Assembly: GCF_003458415.1 (NCBI RefSeq)
Contig: NZ_QRUF01000002.1
Span: 69,237 to 133,236 of the forward strand
DNA length: 64,000 bases
DNA from: Collinsella sp. AF25-2LB
Lineage (GTDB): Bacteria; Actinomycetota; Coriobacteriia; Coriobacteriales; Coriobacteriaceae
Direction of reading: 5' to 3'
Below, piece by piece: positions 34,216 to 42,900 of this stretch; position 1 is the stretch's first letter, and each line of letters opens with the position of its first letter. The translations under genes and the position numbers were made by a program. The notes beneath the pieces are model-generated. The model was given only the letters and a program-made list of their open reading frames with translations. It did no database searches and had not been told where the DNA came from.

Positions 34216-34423
34216 CATTTCCTTTTATCCGATTGTCATATGCTCGTTGCCGAAACTTTTACTATGATAGTGGGCACTTGTGAACGTGTCAAAGCCAGGG
34301 CGGGCGGCATTGCGCCTCCTGCCTGCGTATTTGCGCCGATTGCCGCCGCAGGCGCCGTGTTTTGTCCGCTGCGCGAATGGCGGCGTAAACGGTTGCGATG
34401 AGAAACGGGAAGGGAAGGCTCGG
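34216..34423 (+). promoter_or_regulatory. Divergent control region upstream of the biosynthetic arm
   Basis: No gene is seen. TATGAT at 34263-34268 is a possible -10 for cbiF without a clear -35. GC-rich inverted segments (GCGGCATTGCGCC, GCCGCCGCAGGCGCC) could fold in the cbiF leader. No cobalamin riboswitch core was found on this strand. Confidence 0.3.
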
Positions 34424-35215
34424 ATGATTCATATCGTTGGCGCAGGCTCGGGCGCCGCCGACCTTATCACGCTGCGCGGGGCGCGCCTTCTGCGCGCGGC
34501 CGACGTGGTCGTTTGGGCGGGGAGCCTTGTGAACCCCGAGCTGCTCGCCGAGTGCAAGGAATCCTGCGTCGTCTACGACAGCGCGCACATGACCTTGGAG
34601 GAAGTGCTCGACGTGATGTGCGCGGCGGATGCACGGGGCGAGGAAGTGGTGCGCCTGCACACGGGCGATCCGTGCCTGTACGGCGCCATCCAGGAGCAGA
34701 TGGACGCGCTCGACGCGAGCGGCGTGGACTACGAGGTGGTGCCCGGCGTGTCGAGCTTTTGCGGTGCCGCGGCGGCGCTTCGCCAGGAATACACGCTGCC
34801 GGGAATCAGCCAGTCGGTCGTGATCACGCGGCTTTCCGGGCGCACCCCCATGCCCGCGGGCGAGGGCATGCGCACCATGGCGGAAAGCGGCTCGACTATG
34901 GTCATCTTCTTGAGCTCGGGTATGCTCGCCGAGCTTTCCGCCGAGCTTTTGGCCGCGGGCCGCAGCTCCGACGAGCCGGCGGCGCTCGTGTACAAGGCGA
35001 CCTGGCCTGAGGAGCGCGTGGTGCGCTGCACAGTGGGCACGCTCGCCGATGCGGGTGCGCGAGAGGGCATCGACCGCACGGCGCTCGTGGTGGTGGGCCG
35101 CGTGCTCGGAGCTCGCGGCGGGCTTGCGCACGACGGCGCGCAAGCGGAGCCGTACGAGCGCAGCAAGCTTTACGACCCTTCGTTTGCCACGGGGTATCGG
35201 AAGGCGAGCAGCTAG
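34424..35215 (+). CDS. cbiF: Cobalt-precorrin-4 C11-methyltransferase
   Basis: A 263-residue SAM-dependent tetrapyrrole methylase. ATG 34424 (MIHIVGAGSGAADLITLRGA) is preferred over a 48-codon non-homologous extension. Family features are VVWAGSLVNPELL, the SAM loop LHTGDPCLYGAI, VVPGVSSFCGAAAAL and VITRLSGRTPMP, followed by YKATWPEERVVRCTVGTL. It methylates C11 and is the first gene of the plus-strand cobalamin operon. The CbiD start follows its stop codon by one base. Confidence 0.93.
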   Translation: MIHIVGAGSGAADLITLRGARLLRAADVVVWAGSLVNPELLAECKESCVVYDSAHMTLEEVLDVMCAADARGEEVVRLHTGDPCLYGAIQEQMDALDASGVDYEVVPGVSSFCGAAAALRQEYTLPGISQSVVITRLSGRTPMPAGEGMRTMAESGSTMVIFLSSGMLAELSAELLAAGRSSDEPAALVYKATWPEERVVRCTVGTLADAGAREGIDRTALVVVGRVLGARGGLAHDGAQAEPYERSKLYDPSFATGYRKASS

Positions 35216-35216
35216 C

Positions 35217-36401
35217 GTGGCCTTCGAGCACTACATATATACCGGGACGACCTGCCTGCGCTGCGGCTATACCACGGGGAGCTGCGCCACGCTCGCGGCG
35301 AAGGCGGCCTGCGAGATGCTCTTATCACGAAAGCCCGTCGGCCACGTGTCGATCGTCACCCCCGGCGGGCTGCCCGTCGAGACGGACGTGGTCGATGCAT
35401 GCATCGGCGAGGGGTGCGCCCAGTGCGCCGTGCAAAAGGACGCAGGCGACGATGCCGATGTGACCGACGGCGTGCTCGTGTACGCGCGCGTGGAACATGC
35501 GGGGTCGGGCACGGGCGCTGCGGGCAGCAAGGGCGTGCCCACGCGCGAATCGGAAGTTTCCGTCGATGGCGGCGTGGGCGTGGGGCGCGTGACGTTGCCC
35601 GGGCTCGAGCAGCCGGTGGGGGCGGCCGCCATCAACGCGACGCCGCGCGCGATGATCACTTCGGCGGTGCGCGAGGTGTGCGCCGCGCACGGCTTTTCTG
35701 GAAATATTGCTGTGACGATTTCGGTACCCGAGGGTGTTGCCCTTGCCGAAAAGACCTTCAACCCGCACCTGGGGATAGAGGGCGGCATCTCCATCCTGGG
35801 CACGACGGGCATCGTCGAGCCGCGCAGCCTCGCTGCCTTGCGCGACAGCATCGAGCTCGAGATCCGGCAGCATGCGGCTATGGGGCGGCGCGGAGTCGTA
35901 CTCACGCCCGGCAACTACGGCGAGCAGTTCATCTCGGGGCATTTTCACCTAAACGGAGCGCCGGTGGTCTTCATCTCCAACTTTGTGGGCGATGCGATTG
36001 ATTGCTGCGTTCGCGAGGGATTTACCAATGTTCTTCTTGTGGGACACATCGGCAAGCTGGTGAAGGTCGCTGGCGGCATCATGGACACCCATTCGCGTAC
36101 CGCCGACTGCCGCGCGGAGATTCTGGCCGCCCACGCGGCCTTGGCCGGCGCGGGCGCGAAGACCGTGCGCGAGATCATGTCGTCGGTCACGACCACGGCG
36201 GCGCTCGAGGTAATCGAGGCCGCCGGCGTGGGGGACGCTGCGCGCGCCTCGCTCGCTGCGGCAATCGAGGACAGGTTGCGCCGCCGCGCGGCGGGCGCAT
36301 GCGACATCGCCGCGGTCGTGTTCGACGCGGAGCGCCGTGAGCTTTTCCGCACGTCGGGCGCCGATGCAGTTATCGGGGAATTGGGGGCGACGTATGAGTA
36401 A
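35217..36401 (+). CDS. cbiD: Cobalt-precorrin-5B C1-methyltransferase
   Basis: Encodes 394 residues from a GTG start. The N-terminal signature LRCGYTTGSCATLAAKAA and GVGRVTLPGLEQPVGAAAIN, then ISVPEGVALAEKTFNPHLGI and GGISILGTTGIVEPRS, identify CbiD. GNYGEQFI and GHIGKLVKVAGGIMDTHS are near 235-285. It is unrelated to the usual methylase fold and is diagnostic of the anaerobic pathway. The end overlaps the cbiL remnant by 8 bp. Confidence 0.95.
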   Translation: MAFEHYIYTGTTCLRCGYTTGSCATLAAKAACEMLLSRKPVGHVSIVTPGGLPVETDVVDACIGEGCAQCAVQKDAGDDADVTDGVLVYARVEHAGSGTGAAGSKGVPTRESEVSVDGGVGVGRVTLPGLEQPVGAAAINATPRAMITSAVREVCAAHGFSGNIAVTISVPEGVALAEKTFNPHLGIEGGISILGTTGIVEPRSLAALRDSIELEIRQHAAMGRRGVVLTPGNYGEQFISGHFHLNGAPVVFISNFVGDAIDCCVREGFTNVLLVGHIGKLVKVAGGIMDTHSRTADCRAEILAAHAALAGAGAKTVREIMSSVTTTAALEVIEAAGVGDAARASLAAAIEDRLRRRAAGACDIAAVVFDAERRELFRTSGADAVIGELGATYE

Positions 36402-36627
36402 AGGCGTGCTGTATGGGGTGGGCCGCGCAATCGGCTGGCCAGGGACGAAGGTGGCTATGAAGGCGCGCCGCTCGCTTGCGGACACGAAGCGTATCCTTCG
36501 CGAGGAGGGCACCTTCGACGGTGCCGAGCTCGTAGAGGACTGTGGGCTTCCGGGCGAGCGCGTGTACCGCTCGCTCGACGATGTGCCCGATCGGGGCAGC
36601 TACTTCTCGACGATGGTGGTGCGCTAG
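36394..36627 (+). pseudogene. cbiL: Internally deleted cobalt-precorrin-2 C20-methyltransferase (cbiL/cobI remnant)
   Basis: Encodes only 77 residues against about 230-240 for CbiL. The first residues MSKGVLYGVG match the CbiL N-terminus, which normally continues GPGDPEL. From residue ~15 the sequence matches the extreme C-terminus (GTKVAMKARRSLADTKRIL, LVEDCGLPGERVYRSL, DRGSYFSTMVVR). The middle, including the GDP SAM-binding loop and substrate pocket, is missing, yet the frame is preserved. Start and stop coupling with cbiD and cbiG are intact. The product cannot be a working methyltransferase. Confidence 0.8.
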
Positions 36628-37761
36628 ATGAGGGTTTCCTGCATAGCGTTCACTGAGAGGGGGTATGCGTTGGCGGAGCGCACCGCACGCGCGCTTTCCG
36701 ATTGCGCGCAGACAGGTGAAGATGACCCTGGCTGGGACGTTTCCGTTTCGCGCGGGTTCGGCGAGGGGAAGGCCGACCTGCGCGCATGGACGGCGCTCAC
36801 GTGGGAAGCGTCGGACGCGCTTCTGTTCGTGGGCGCGGCGGGCATCGCCGTGCGGGCGATCGCGCCGCATGTCGCCTCGAAGGTAAACGATCCCGCGGTT
36901 GTGGCGATCGACGAGGCGGGGCGCTTTGCCGTCCCGCTTTTGTCGGGGCATTTGGGCGGTGCGAACGAGCTTGCGCAAACTGTGGCACGCGCGGCAGGGG
37001 CCATCCCCGTCATCACCACGGCGACCGACGTCCGCGGCGTGTGGGCGGTGGATACGTGGGCGCGCTGTGCGGGGCTCCCCGTTTCGAATCCCGAGGCCAT
37101 CAAGCGAGTGTCGGCGCGGCTGCTTTCTGGCGGGCGCGTGGCGCTCTATTCCGACATGCCGATTTCGGGACAACCGCCTGAGGGAGTTGACATTGCGTCC
37201 GACCGCGCTCGGGCCGATATCGTCGTGTCGCCGTTTGCTGGCGCGAATGAAGGTGCGTCCGTTCGCGTGGCGGAGACAACGGGCAAGGTCGTGCCCGCCG
37301 GTGAGACGGGGAAGCCGGCGGGCGTGCGGGCGCAGGCGCCTGCGCCCGAGCCGCTTCGCCTTGTCGTGCCCTGCATCGTTGCGGGCATTGGGTGCCGTCG
37401 CGGTGCGTGCGCCGAAGCGATCGAGGAGGCGTTTCTTCTCGCGTGCGGGCAGGCGGGTATCTCGCCTTCGGCCGTGCGCAAGGCGGCGACGATTGACGTG
37501 AAGGCGCACGAGGAGGGTCTGCTCGCCTTCTGCCGCGCGCGCAACATTCCGCTTGCGACGTATTCCGCAGATGAGTTGTCGCAAGTCGAAGGCAGCGTTT
37601 CGCCATCTGATTTCGTGCGCGCGACGGTGGGGGTTGACAACGTGTGCGAGCGCGCGGCGCTCGCGGACGGGGGCAAACTTATCTTCCCGAAGCTCGCTCA
37701 TGGCGGCGTGACCGTCGCGTTTTCCAAGGTAACTATCGAACTTTCGTTTAAGGAGCGGTGA
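36628..37761 (+). CDS. cbiG: Cobalt-precorrin-5A hydrolase
   Basis: Encodes 377 residues, starting immediately after the cbiL remnant stop. The N-terminal/central CbiG domains show LLFVGAAGIAVRAIAPHV, KVNDPAVVAIDEAGRF, PLLSGHLGGANELA and ITTATDVRGVWAVD. A flexible Pro/Ala-rich linker of about 45 residues (237-285) leads to the C-terminal domain (CIVAGIGCRRGACAEAI, IDVKAHEEGLLAF, FVRATVGVDNVCERAAL). The enzyme opens the ring-A lactone and releases the C20 acetaldehyde fragment, a step specific to the anaerobic route. Confidence 0.94.
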   Translation: MRVSCIAFTERGYALAERTARALSDCAQTGEDDPGWDVSVSRGFGEGKADLRAWTALTWEASDALLFVGAAGIAVRAIAPHVASKVNDPAVVAIDEAGRFAVPLLSGHLGGANELAQTVARAAGAIPVITTATDVRGVWAVDTWARCAGLPVSNPEAIKRVSARLLSGGRVALYSDMPISGQPPEGVDIASDRARADIVVSPFAGANEGASVRVAETTGKVVPAGETGKPAGVRAQAPAPEPLRLVVPCIVAGIGCRRGACAEAIEEAFLLACGQAGISPSAVRKAATIDVKAHEEGLLAFCRARNIPLATYSADELSQVEGSVSPSDFVRATVGVDNVCERAALADGGKLIFPKLAHGGVTVAFSKVTIELSFKER

Positions 37762-38504
37762 TGGGAAAGCTCTTCGTGGTGGGGATCGGCCCGGGCGGCC
37801 CCGACGGCATGACGATTGCGGCCCGGCGCGCGCTCGAGGCGGCCGACATCGTTGTGGGGTACACGAAATACGTGGAGCTCGCGCTCGCCGCCGTGCCCGA
37901 CGCGGCGCATCTCGCGACGCCGATGATGCACGAGGTCGAACGGTGCCGCCTGGCGCTTTCGCGCGCGCAGAGCGGAGAAGCCGTGGCGCTCGTGTGCAGC
38001 GGTGACGCGGGCGTGTACGGCATGGCGAGCCCCGTGCTGGAGCTTGCGGAGGACTACCCCGATGTAGACGTGGAAGTTATCGCCGGGGCCACCGCGGCTC
38101 AGAGCGGGTCGGCGGTGCTCGGCGCCCCGCTTGCCCACGACTTCGCGGTCGTGTCGCTCTCCGACCTGCTCACGCCGTGGGAGGTCATCGAGCGCAGGCT
38201 CGCCGCCGTGGCGAGCGCCGACTTCTGCATCTGTTTGTACAACCCGCGCAGCAGAAAGCGCGCCGACAGGCTCTCACGCGCGGCGAAGATTATGCTCGAA
38301 TGGAAGGCCCCCGACACGCTCTGCGGCTGGGTACGCAACATCGGGCGCGAGGGGCAGCAGTCGGGCATGTGCAGGCTCTCCGAGCTGGGGGAGATCGACG
38401 CCGACATGTTCACCACCGTGTTCGTCGGCAACGCGGACACGAAGCTCGTAGGCGGCCGTATGGTCACGCCGCGCGGGTATCGGGAGATTCCATGCGAAAG
38501 GTAA
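37761..38504 (+). CDS. cbiH: Cobalt-precorrin-3 C17-methyltransferase
   Basis: Encodes 247 residues. The start MGKLFVVGIGPGGPDGMTIA overlaps the cbiG stop by one base; an immediately preceding GTG is also possible. It has ADIVVGYTKYVELA, the SAM loop VCSGDAGVYGMASPVLE, VIAGATAAQSGSAVLGAPL, DFAVVSLSDLLTPWEVIERR and FCICLYNPRSRKRAD, all typical of CbiH/CobJ, which contracts the ring. Its end overlaps the next gene by 13 bp. Confidence 0.95.
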   Translation: MGKLFVVGIGPGGPDGMTIAARRALEAADIVVGYTKYVELALAAVPDAAHLATPMMHEVERCRLALSRAQSGEAVALVCSGDAGVYGMASPVLELAEDYPDVDVEVIAGATAAQSGSAVLGAPLAHDFAVVSLSDLLTPWEVIERRLAAVASADFCICLYNPRSRKRADRLSRAAKIMLEWKAPDTLCGWVRNIGREGQQSGMCRLSELGEIDADMFTTVFVGNADTKLVGGRMVTPRGYREIPCER

Positions 38505-39841
38505 CGATCATCGGGGCGGGGCCCGGAAACCCCGACTTGCTCTCGCGCGCGGCGCTCGACGCGATCGACATCGCCGATGTGGTCATCGGCGCTCATCGCG
38601 CGCTTGCCGGCATCGACGTGCCGCCCGACGTGGTGAGATGCGAGCTCGTGAAGACGGCGGACATCGTCGCCGCGCTCACCGATGCGGCGTCGTGGCAGCG
38701 CGCCGTGGTCGTGATGACGGGCGATGTGGGGCTGTTCAGCGGCGCGCGCCGCCTGGTGGAGGCGCTCTCCGGCAACGCGCAGGTGGACGTGCGCGTCATT
38801 CCCGGCATAAGCTCAGCGTCGTATCTCGCCGCGCGCCTCGCGCGTCCATGGCAGGATTGGCGCTTTGCGAGCGCTCACGGCGTGGCGTGCGACATCGTGG
38901 CCGAGGGCGAGCGCGCAGGTGAGCTCTTCCTCGTCACGTCGGGCGGGGAAGACCCCTCGCGGCTTTCCGGCGAGCTTGTGCAGGCGGGCTTCGGGGACGC
39001 GCGCGTGACGGTGGCCGAGCGCCTGTCGTACCCCGACGAGCGCATCATCTGTGCGACCGCAAGTGAAATCGCAGGTCAGACGTTCGACGACTTGAACGTG
39101 ATGCTTATCGATTTCGCAGGCGGCGCCGGGTCGCCTGCGGGCTCTAGCGCAGCCTCCGAGGCGCCGGCCGGCGCGTCTGCGCCCGCGGCGACTTCTTCCG
39201 TGGTGGACTCTGCGGGCGCATCCCGCGCCGCGAGCTCCCGCTGGCCGTACGCTTCCTCGGGCATTCCCGACGAGCTCTTCATCCGCGGTGACGTTCCCAT
39301 GACCAAGCAGGAGGTGCGAGCCGTCGCGCTCGCGAAGCTGCGCCTTACCGCGACCGACACCGTGTGGGACGTCGGCGCCGGCACGGGGAGCGTGTCGATC
39401 GAGGCGGCGCTCGTCGCGCGAGCGGGGTCGGTATGGGCGGTCGAGCGCAACGCGACCGGCGTGCGGCTCATCCGAGAGAACGCGGATGCATTCGGGTGCG
39501 GCAACGTGTATGCGGTCCCCGGCGTCGCTCCCGAAGCGCTCGCGAAACTGCCCGTCCCCGACGCCGTGTTCGTCGGCGGGAGCGCGGGCGAGCTTCCCTC
39601 CATCGTGGAGGCGGCGCTCGAGAAGAATTCGCAGGTTCGCCTGTGTGTGCCATGCGTCACCATTGAGACACTCACTGAGGCGTGCGCGCTCCTCTCGGGT
39701 TCGCGCTTTAAGGGGTTCGAGGCGTGCCAGGTGTCGGCCGCCCGTGCCGAGGCTGTAGGCTCGCATCATCTTATGAAGGCGCAAAACCCCGTGTTCCTCG
39801 TCAGCGCGCGTGGTGCAGGTGGGGAAGGCGGTGCCCGGTGA
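38492..39841 (+). CDS. cbiET: Fused cobalt-precorrin-7 C5-methyltransferase and C15-methyltransferase/decarboxylase (CbiE-CbiT)
   Basis: A 449-residue bifunctional protein. Residues 1-~205 are CbiE (VTIIGAGPGNPDLLSRAALD, ADVVIGAHRAL, VVMTGDVGLFSGAR, VIPGISSASYLAARL). An Ala/Ser/Pro-rich linker (~210-255) follows. CbiT spans ~255-449 (SGIPDELFIRGDVPMTKQEV, the Rossmann motif VWDVGAGTGSVSIEAAL, AVERNATGVRLIRENADAF, AVFVGGSAGELPSIVEAAL). The fusion corresponds to aerobic CobL, but the context is anaerobic. Confidence 0.95.
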   Translation: MRKVTIIGAGPGNPDLLSRAALDAIDIADVVIGAHRALAGIDVPPDVVRCELVKTADIVAALTDAASWQRAVVVMTGDVGLFSGARRLVEALSGNAQVDVRVIPGISSASYLAARLARPWQDWRFASAHGVACDIVAEGERAGELFLVTSGGEDPSRLSGELVQAGFGDARVTVAERLSYPDERIICATASEIAGQTFDDLNVMLIDFAGGAGSPAGSSAASEAPAGASAPAATSSVVDSAGASRAASSRWPYASSGIPDELFIRGDVPMTKQEVRAVALAKLRLTATDTVWDVGAGTGSVSIEAALVARAGSVWAVERNATGVRLIRENADAFGCGNVYAVPGVAPEALAKLPVPDAVFVGGSAGELPSIVEAALEKNSQVRLCVPCVTIETLTEACALLSGSRFKGFEACQVSAARAEAVGSHHLMKAQNPVFLVSARGAGGEGGAR

Positions 39842-41220
39842 GCACGTCCATCCCGCGCTTCATGGTCGCTGCGCCCTCGAGCGGGAGCGGCAAGACGGTC
39901 GTAACGTGTGCGCTCCTGCGCGCGCTCGCGCGCCGCGGCCTTGCATGCGCGGCCTTCAAATGCGGCCCCGACTACATTGACCCGCTCTTTCATCGCCGCG
40001 TCGTGGGTGCGCGCTCGGGCAACTTAGACGGTTTCTTCACCGACGCCCCGACGCTGCGCGCCCTGCTCGCACGCGGCGCCGCGGGCGCGGATGTCGCGGT
40101 GCTCGAGGGGGTCATGGGCTTCTACGACGGCATGGCGCCCGGCGTGGCCTACGCGAGCAGCTACCAGGTTGCGCGCGACACGGAAACGCCGGTCGTTTTA
40201 GTGGTGAACGGGCGCGGGGCGTCTTTATCGCTCGCCGCCGTAATCCGCGGCATCGCCGAGTTCCTGCCTTGTGCGAACGTGCGCGGCGTCGTGCTGAACA
40301 AGACGAGCGCCGCTGCCTGCGCCTACGCGAAGCCTGCGATCGAGAAGCACACGGGCGTCGCGGTTTTGGGTAATATCCCCGCCGACGAGGCGTTCTCGCT
40401 CGAAAGCCGGCATCTGGGGCTTGTGACCGCCGACGAAGTCAAGCAGCTCTCCGCGCGCATCGACAAGATGGCCGAGCTGGTGGAAAAGAGCGTCGACGTC
40501 GACCGCTTGCTCGAAATAGCGGCGACGGCACCCGATATCCGCGAGGAACCATACCGGTTGGAGCCGATCGCGGGAGCGCGGCCCATCGTCGCCGTCGCGC
40601 GTGACGAGGCGTTCTCGTTCTACTACGAGGAGAACCTGCGCGCGCTCGAGGACCTGGGTTGCGAGCTGGCCTTTTTCAGCCCTCTGTGTGATAGCGAGTT
40701 GCCCCGGGGGACAAGCGCCCTCTATCTGGGGGGCGGCTACCCGGAGCTCCATGCGCGGCAGCTCTCCGAGAACGCGCCGATGCGCGAGGCGGTGCGGCGC
40801 GCGGTGGAATCCGGCATGCCGACGGTCGCCGAATGCGGTGGGTTTCTGTATCTGCAGCGCGAAATCGCCGATAGCGAGGGGCGGCGCTGGCCTGTTGCGG
40901 GCGCCCTTGAGGGCGCAAGCGAGAACGGGGGAAGGCTGTCCCATTTCGGGTACGTGGAGCTCACTTCTCAACGCGACGGGCTCTACGGGCCGCGCGGCAC
41001 ACGCATCCGCGCGCACGAGTTCCACTACTGGCAGTCCACCTGCCCGGGCGGCGACTTCTGGGCGCAGAAGCCCCGGCGCGACAAGGGCTGGCCGTGCATG
41101 ACGACCACCCCGTCCCTGGTTGCGGGCTTCCCGCATGTGTACTATCCTGCGAACCCCGACGTTGTGCGCGCGTTTGCATCTGCCGCAGCGTCGTTCGCAG
41201 AGAGGAGACGGCATGGCTGA
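39838..41220 (+). CDS. cbiA: Cobyrinic acid a,c-diamide synthase
   Basis: Encodes 460 residues from a GTG start overlapping cbiET. The N-terminal ATP-binding domain has FMVAAPSSGSGKTVVTCALL and AAFKCGPDYIDPLFHR, then VLEGVMGFYDG. The C-terminal class I-like glutamine amidotransferase has the nucleophile Cys in VAECGGFLYLQREIA and the His in RAHEFHYWQS. It amidates carboxylates a and c using glutamine and ATP. Confidence 0.95.
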   Translation: MSTSIPRFMVAAPSSGSGKTVVTCALLRALARRGLACAAFKCGPDYIDPLFHRRVVGARSGNLDGFFTDAPTLRALLARGAAGADVAVLEGVMGFYDGMAPGVAYASSYQVARDTETPVVLVVNGRGASLSLAAVIRGIAEFLPCANVRGVVLNKTSAAACAYAKPAIEKHTGVAVLGNIPADEAFSLESRHLGLVTADEVKQLSARIDKMAELVEKSVDVDRLLEIAATAPDIREEPYRLEPIAGARPIVAVARDEAFSFYYEENLRALEDLGCELAFFSPLCDSELPRGTSALYLGGGYPELHARQLSENAPMREAVRRAVESGMPTVAECGGFLYLQREIADSEGRRWPVAGALEGASENGGRLSHFGYVELTSQRDGLYGPRGTRIRAHEFHYWQSTCPGGDFWAQKPRRDKGWPCMTTTPSLVAGFPHVYYPANPDVVRAFASAAASFAERRRHG

Positions 41221-42355
41221 AGCAACCGAAACCGCGCTTGCCTGCATCCGCGAGGAAGTCGAGCGCGCGTTCTCGTCGGCGCCGGGCGCCGTGCTCGAAG
41301 CCGCGCTCTCCCGGATCGCGCCCGCAGACGAGTGCGCCCGCGCCGCCGCGTACGCCGCGTGGGACTCCATCGCGCACCCCTTGGGGGGATTGGGCGACTT
41401 TGAAGACGCCGTCGCGTGTATCGCCGCAGCTCAGGGGAGCGCCGAGGTGGCCGAGTTTCCCCGTGCGCTCGCGGTATTCTTCTCCGACAATGGGGTCGTT
41501 GCCGAAGGCGTGTCGCAAAGCGGACAAGACGTGACGCGAGCCGTCGCGCGCAACATGTGCGAGGGGGCCACGAGTGCCTGCCGCATGGCGGCGTTCGCGG
41601 GTGCCGAGGTCGTGCCCGTCGACGTGGGTATGGCCCGGGGCATAGAAGACGCGCGCATGGTGCTCGCGAACGTGCGGCGGGGGAGCGGTAATATCGCGCA
41701 CGGTTCCGCTATGTCTCGCGATGGGGCCGTGCGCGCGATCGAAGTCGGAATCGCCGTCGCGTGCGGGCTTGCCCGCGCCGGCGTGCGCCTTCTCGCCGCG
41801 GGCGAGATGGGCATCGGCAACACGACCACCTCGGCGGCGGTGGCCGCAGTGCTCCTCCGGGCGGACGCACGGAGCCTCGTCGGGCGCGGCGCGGGGCTCT
41901 CGGACGCCTCGTTCGCGCGCAAGCGCGACGTGGTCGAGCGCGCTATCGACGCGAACTCTCCCGATCCCGCCGACCCGATCGACGTGCTCTCGAAGGTGGG
42001 CGGCTTCGACATCGCGGCGATGTGCGGCTTCTACCTGGGGGCCGCGGCCTCGAAGGCGCCGGCGCTCCTCGACGGGGTCATATCCTGCACGGCGGCCCTG
42101 TGCGCGGCGCGCCTTTGCCCTAACGCCTTGGGCTACCTCGTGGGCACCCACGCATCAAGCGAACCCGCAAGCCAGGAGCTCCTTCGCGAGATCGGCATTA
42201 AGGCACCCCTCGACGCAGGCATGCACTTGGGCGAGGGCGCGGGCGCCATGGCGTATCTGCCCCTTCTGGATTCGGCGCTGCGCGTGTACCGGGATGGGAA
42301 GACGTTCACGGCGACTGGCATGGCTGCTTACGAGCATTTCGAGGCCGGGAAATGA
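41213..42355 (+). CDS. cobT: Nicotinate-nucleotide-dimethylbenzimidazole phosphoribosyltransferase
   Basis: Encodes 380 residues. The start MAEATETAL follows GAGGAGA and overlaps cbiA by 8 bp. Family motifs are AVFFSDNGVVAEGVSQSGQD, MCEGATSACRMA, LLAAGEMGIGNTTTSAAVAA, LSKVGGFDIAAMCGFYLGAA, and the C-terminal LDAGMHLGEGAGAMAYLPLL containing the catalytic Glu. It activates the lower-ligand base. No dimethylbenzimidazole synthesis genes (bluB, bza) are in the window, so the base may be scavenged or be adenine or another base. Confidence 0.95.
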   Translation: MAEATETALACIREEVERAFSSAPGAVLEAALSRIAPADECARAAAYAAWDSIAHPLGGLGDFEDAVACIAAAQGSAEVAEFPRALAVFFSDNGVVAEGVSQSGQDVTRAVARNMCEGATSACRMAAFAGAEVVPVDVGMARGIEDARMVLANVRRGSGNIAHGSAMSRDGAVRAIEVGIAVACGLARAGVRLLAAGEMGIGNTTTSAAVAAVLLRADARSLVGRGAGLSDASFARKRDVVERAIDANSPDPADPIDVLSKVGGFDIAAMCGFYLGAAASKAPALLDGVISCTAALCAARLCPNALGYLVGTHASSEPASQELLREIGIKAPLDAGMHLGEGAGAMAYLPLLDSALRVYRDGKTFTATGMAAYEHFEAGK

Positions 42356-42900
42356 CGGTGACGCTCGTCATCGGCGCCGCCGCGAGCGGCAAGAGCGCCT
42401 ACGCCGAGTCCCTGTGCCTCGGGCACGATGGCCCTCGCGTGTACCTGGCAACGATGGAGCCCTTCGGGGAAGAGGGCGCCCGCCGCATCGCGCGCCATCG
42501 GGCGCTGCGCGAGGGCAAGGGGTTTTCCACCCTCGAGCGCACGCGTGACGTGGGCGCCGCAGTGTCCGGGCTTCCGCGCGGCTGCACGCTTCTTTTGGAG
42601 GACGTGGGCAACCTGGTTGCAAACGAGCTTTTCGCGGAAGGCGGCTTGTCCCCACGTGACCCCGACGCTGCGGCGCGCGAGGTGCTCGGAGGCATCGAAC
42701 GGCTCGCTCAGGCCGCTGCGTATACGGTGGTGGTCACCGTCGACGTGTTCGCCGATGGGATGCGCTACGATGAGGGGACCGAGGCATGGAGGCGCGCGCT
42801 CGCGCGCGTGAACGCGGGCGTGGCGGCGCTGGCCGACCGCGCAGTCGAAGTGGTATGCGGGATTCCCGTGTGGATGAAAGGCGAAGGACCTACAAGGTGA
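42352..42900 (+). CDS. cobU: Adenosylcobinamide kinase / adenosylcobinamide-phosphate guanylyltransferase
   Basis: Encodes 182 residues and overlaps cobT by 4 bp. P-loop VIGAAASGKSAYAESL, then VYLATMEPFGEEGARRIARH with the His region, RGCTLLLEDVGNLVANELF (Walker-B-like), and the C-terminal VVCGIPVWMKG typical of CobU. It phosphorylates and guanylylates cobinamide before joining with the lower ligand. Confidence 0.93.
   Translation: MTVTLVIGAAASGKSAYAESLCLGHDGPRVYLATMEPFGEEGARRIARHRALREGKGFSTLERTRDVGAAVSGLPRGCTLLLEDVGNLVANELFAEGGLSPRDPDAAAREVLGGIERLAQAAAYTVVVTVDVFADGMRYDEGTEAWRRALARVNAGVAALADRAVEVVCGIPVWMKGEGPTR

Noticed and set aside
34216..34423. Second cobalamin riboswitch for the plus-strand operon
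   Set aside because: No GGGAA/CCGGTG core or B12 box was found on this strand, only GC-rich inverted segments.
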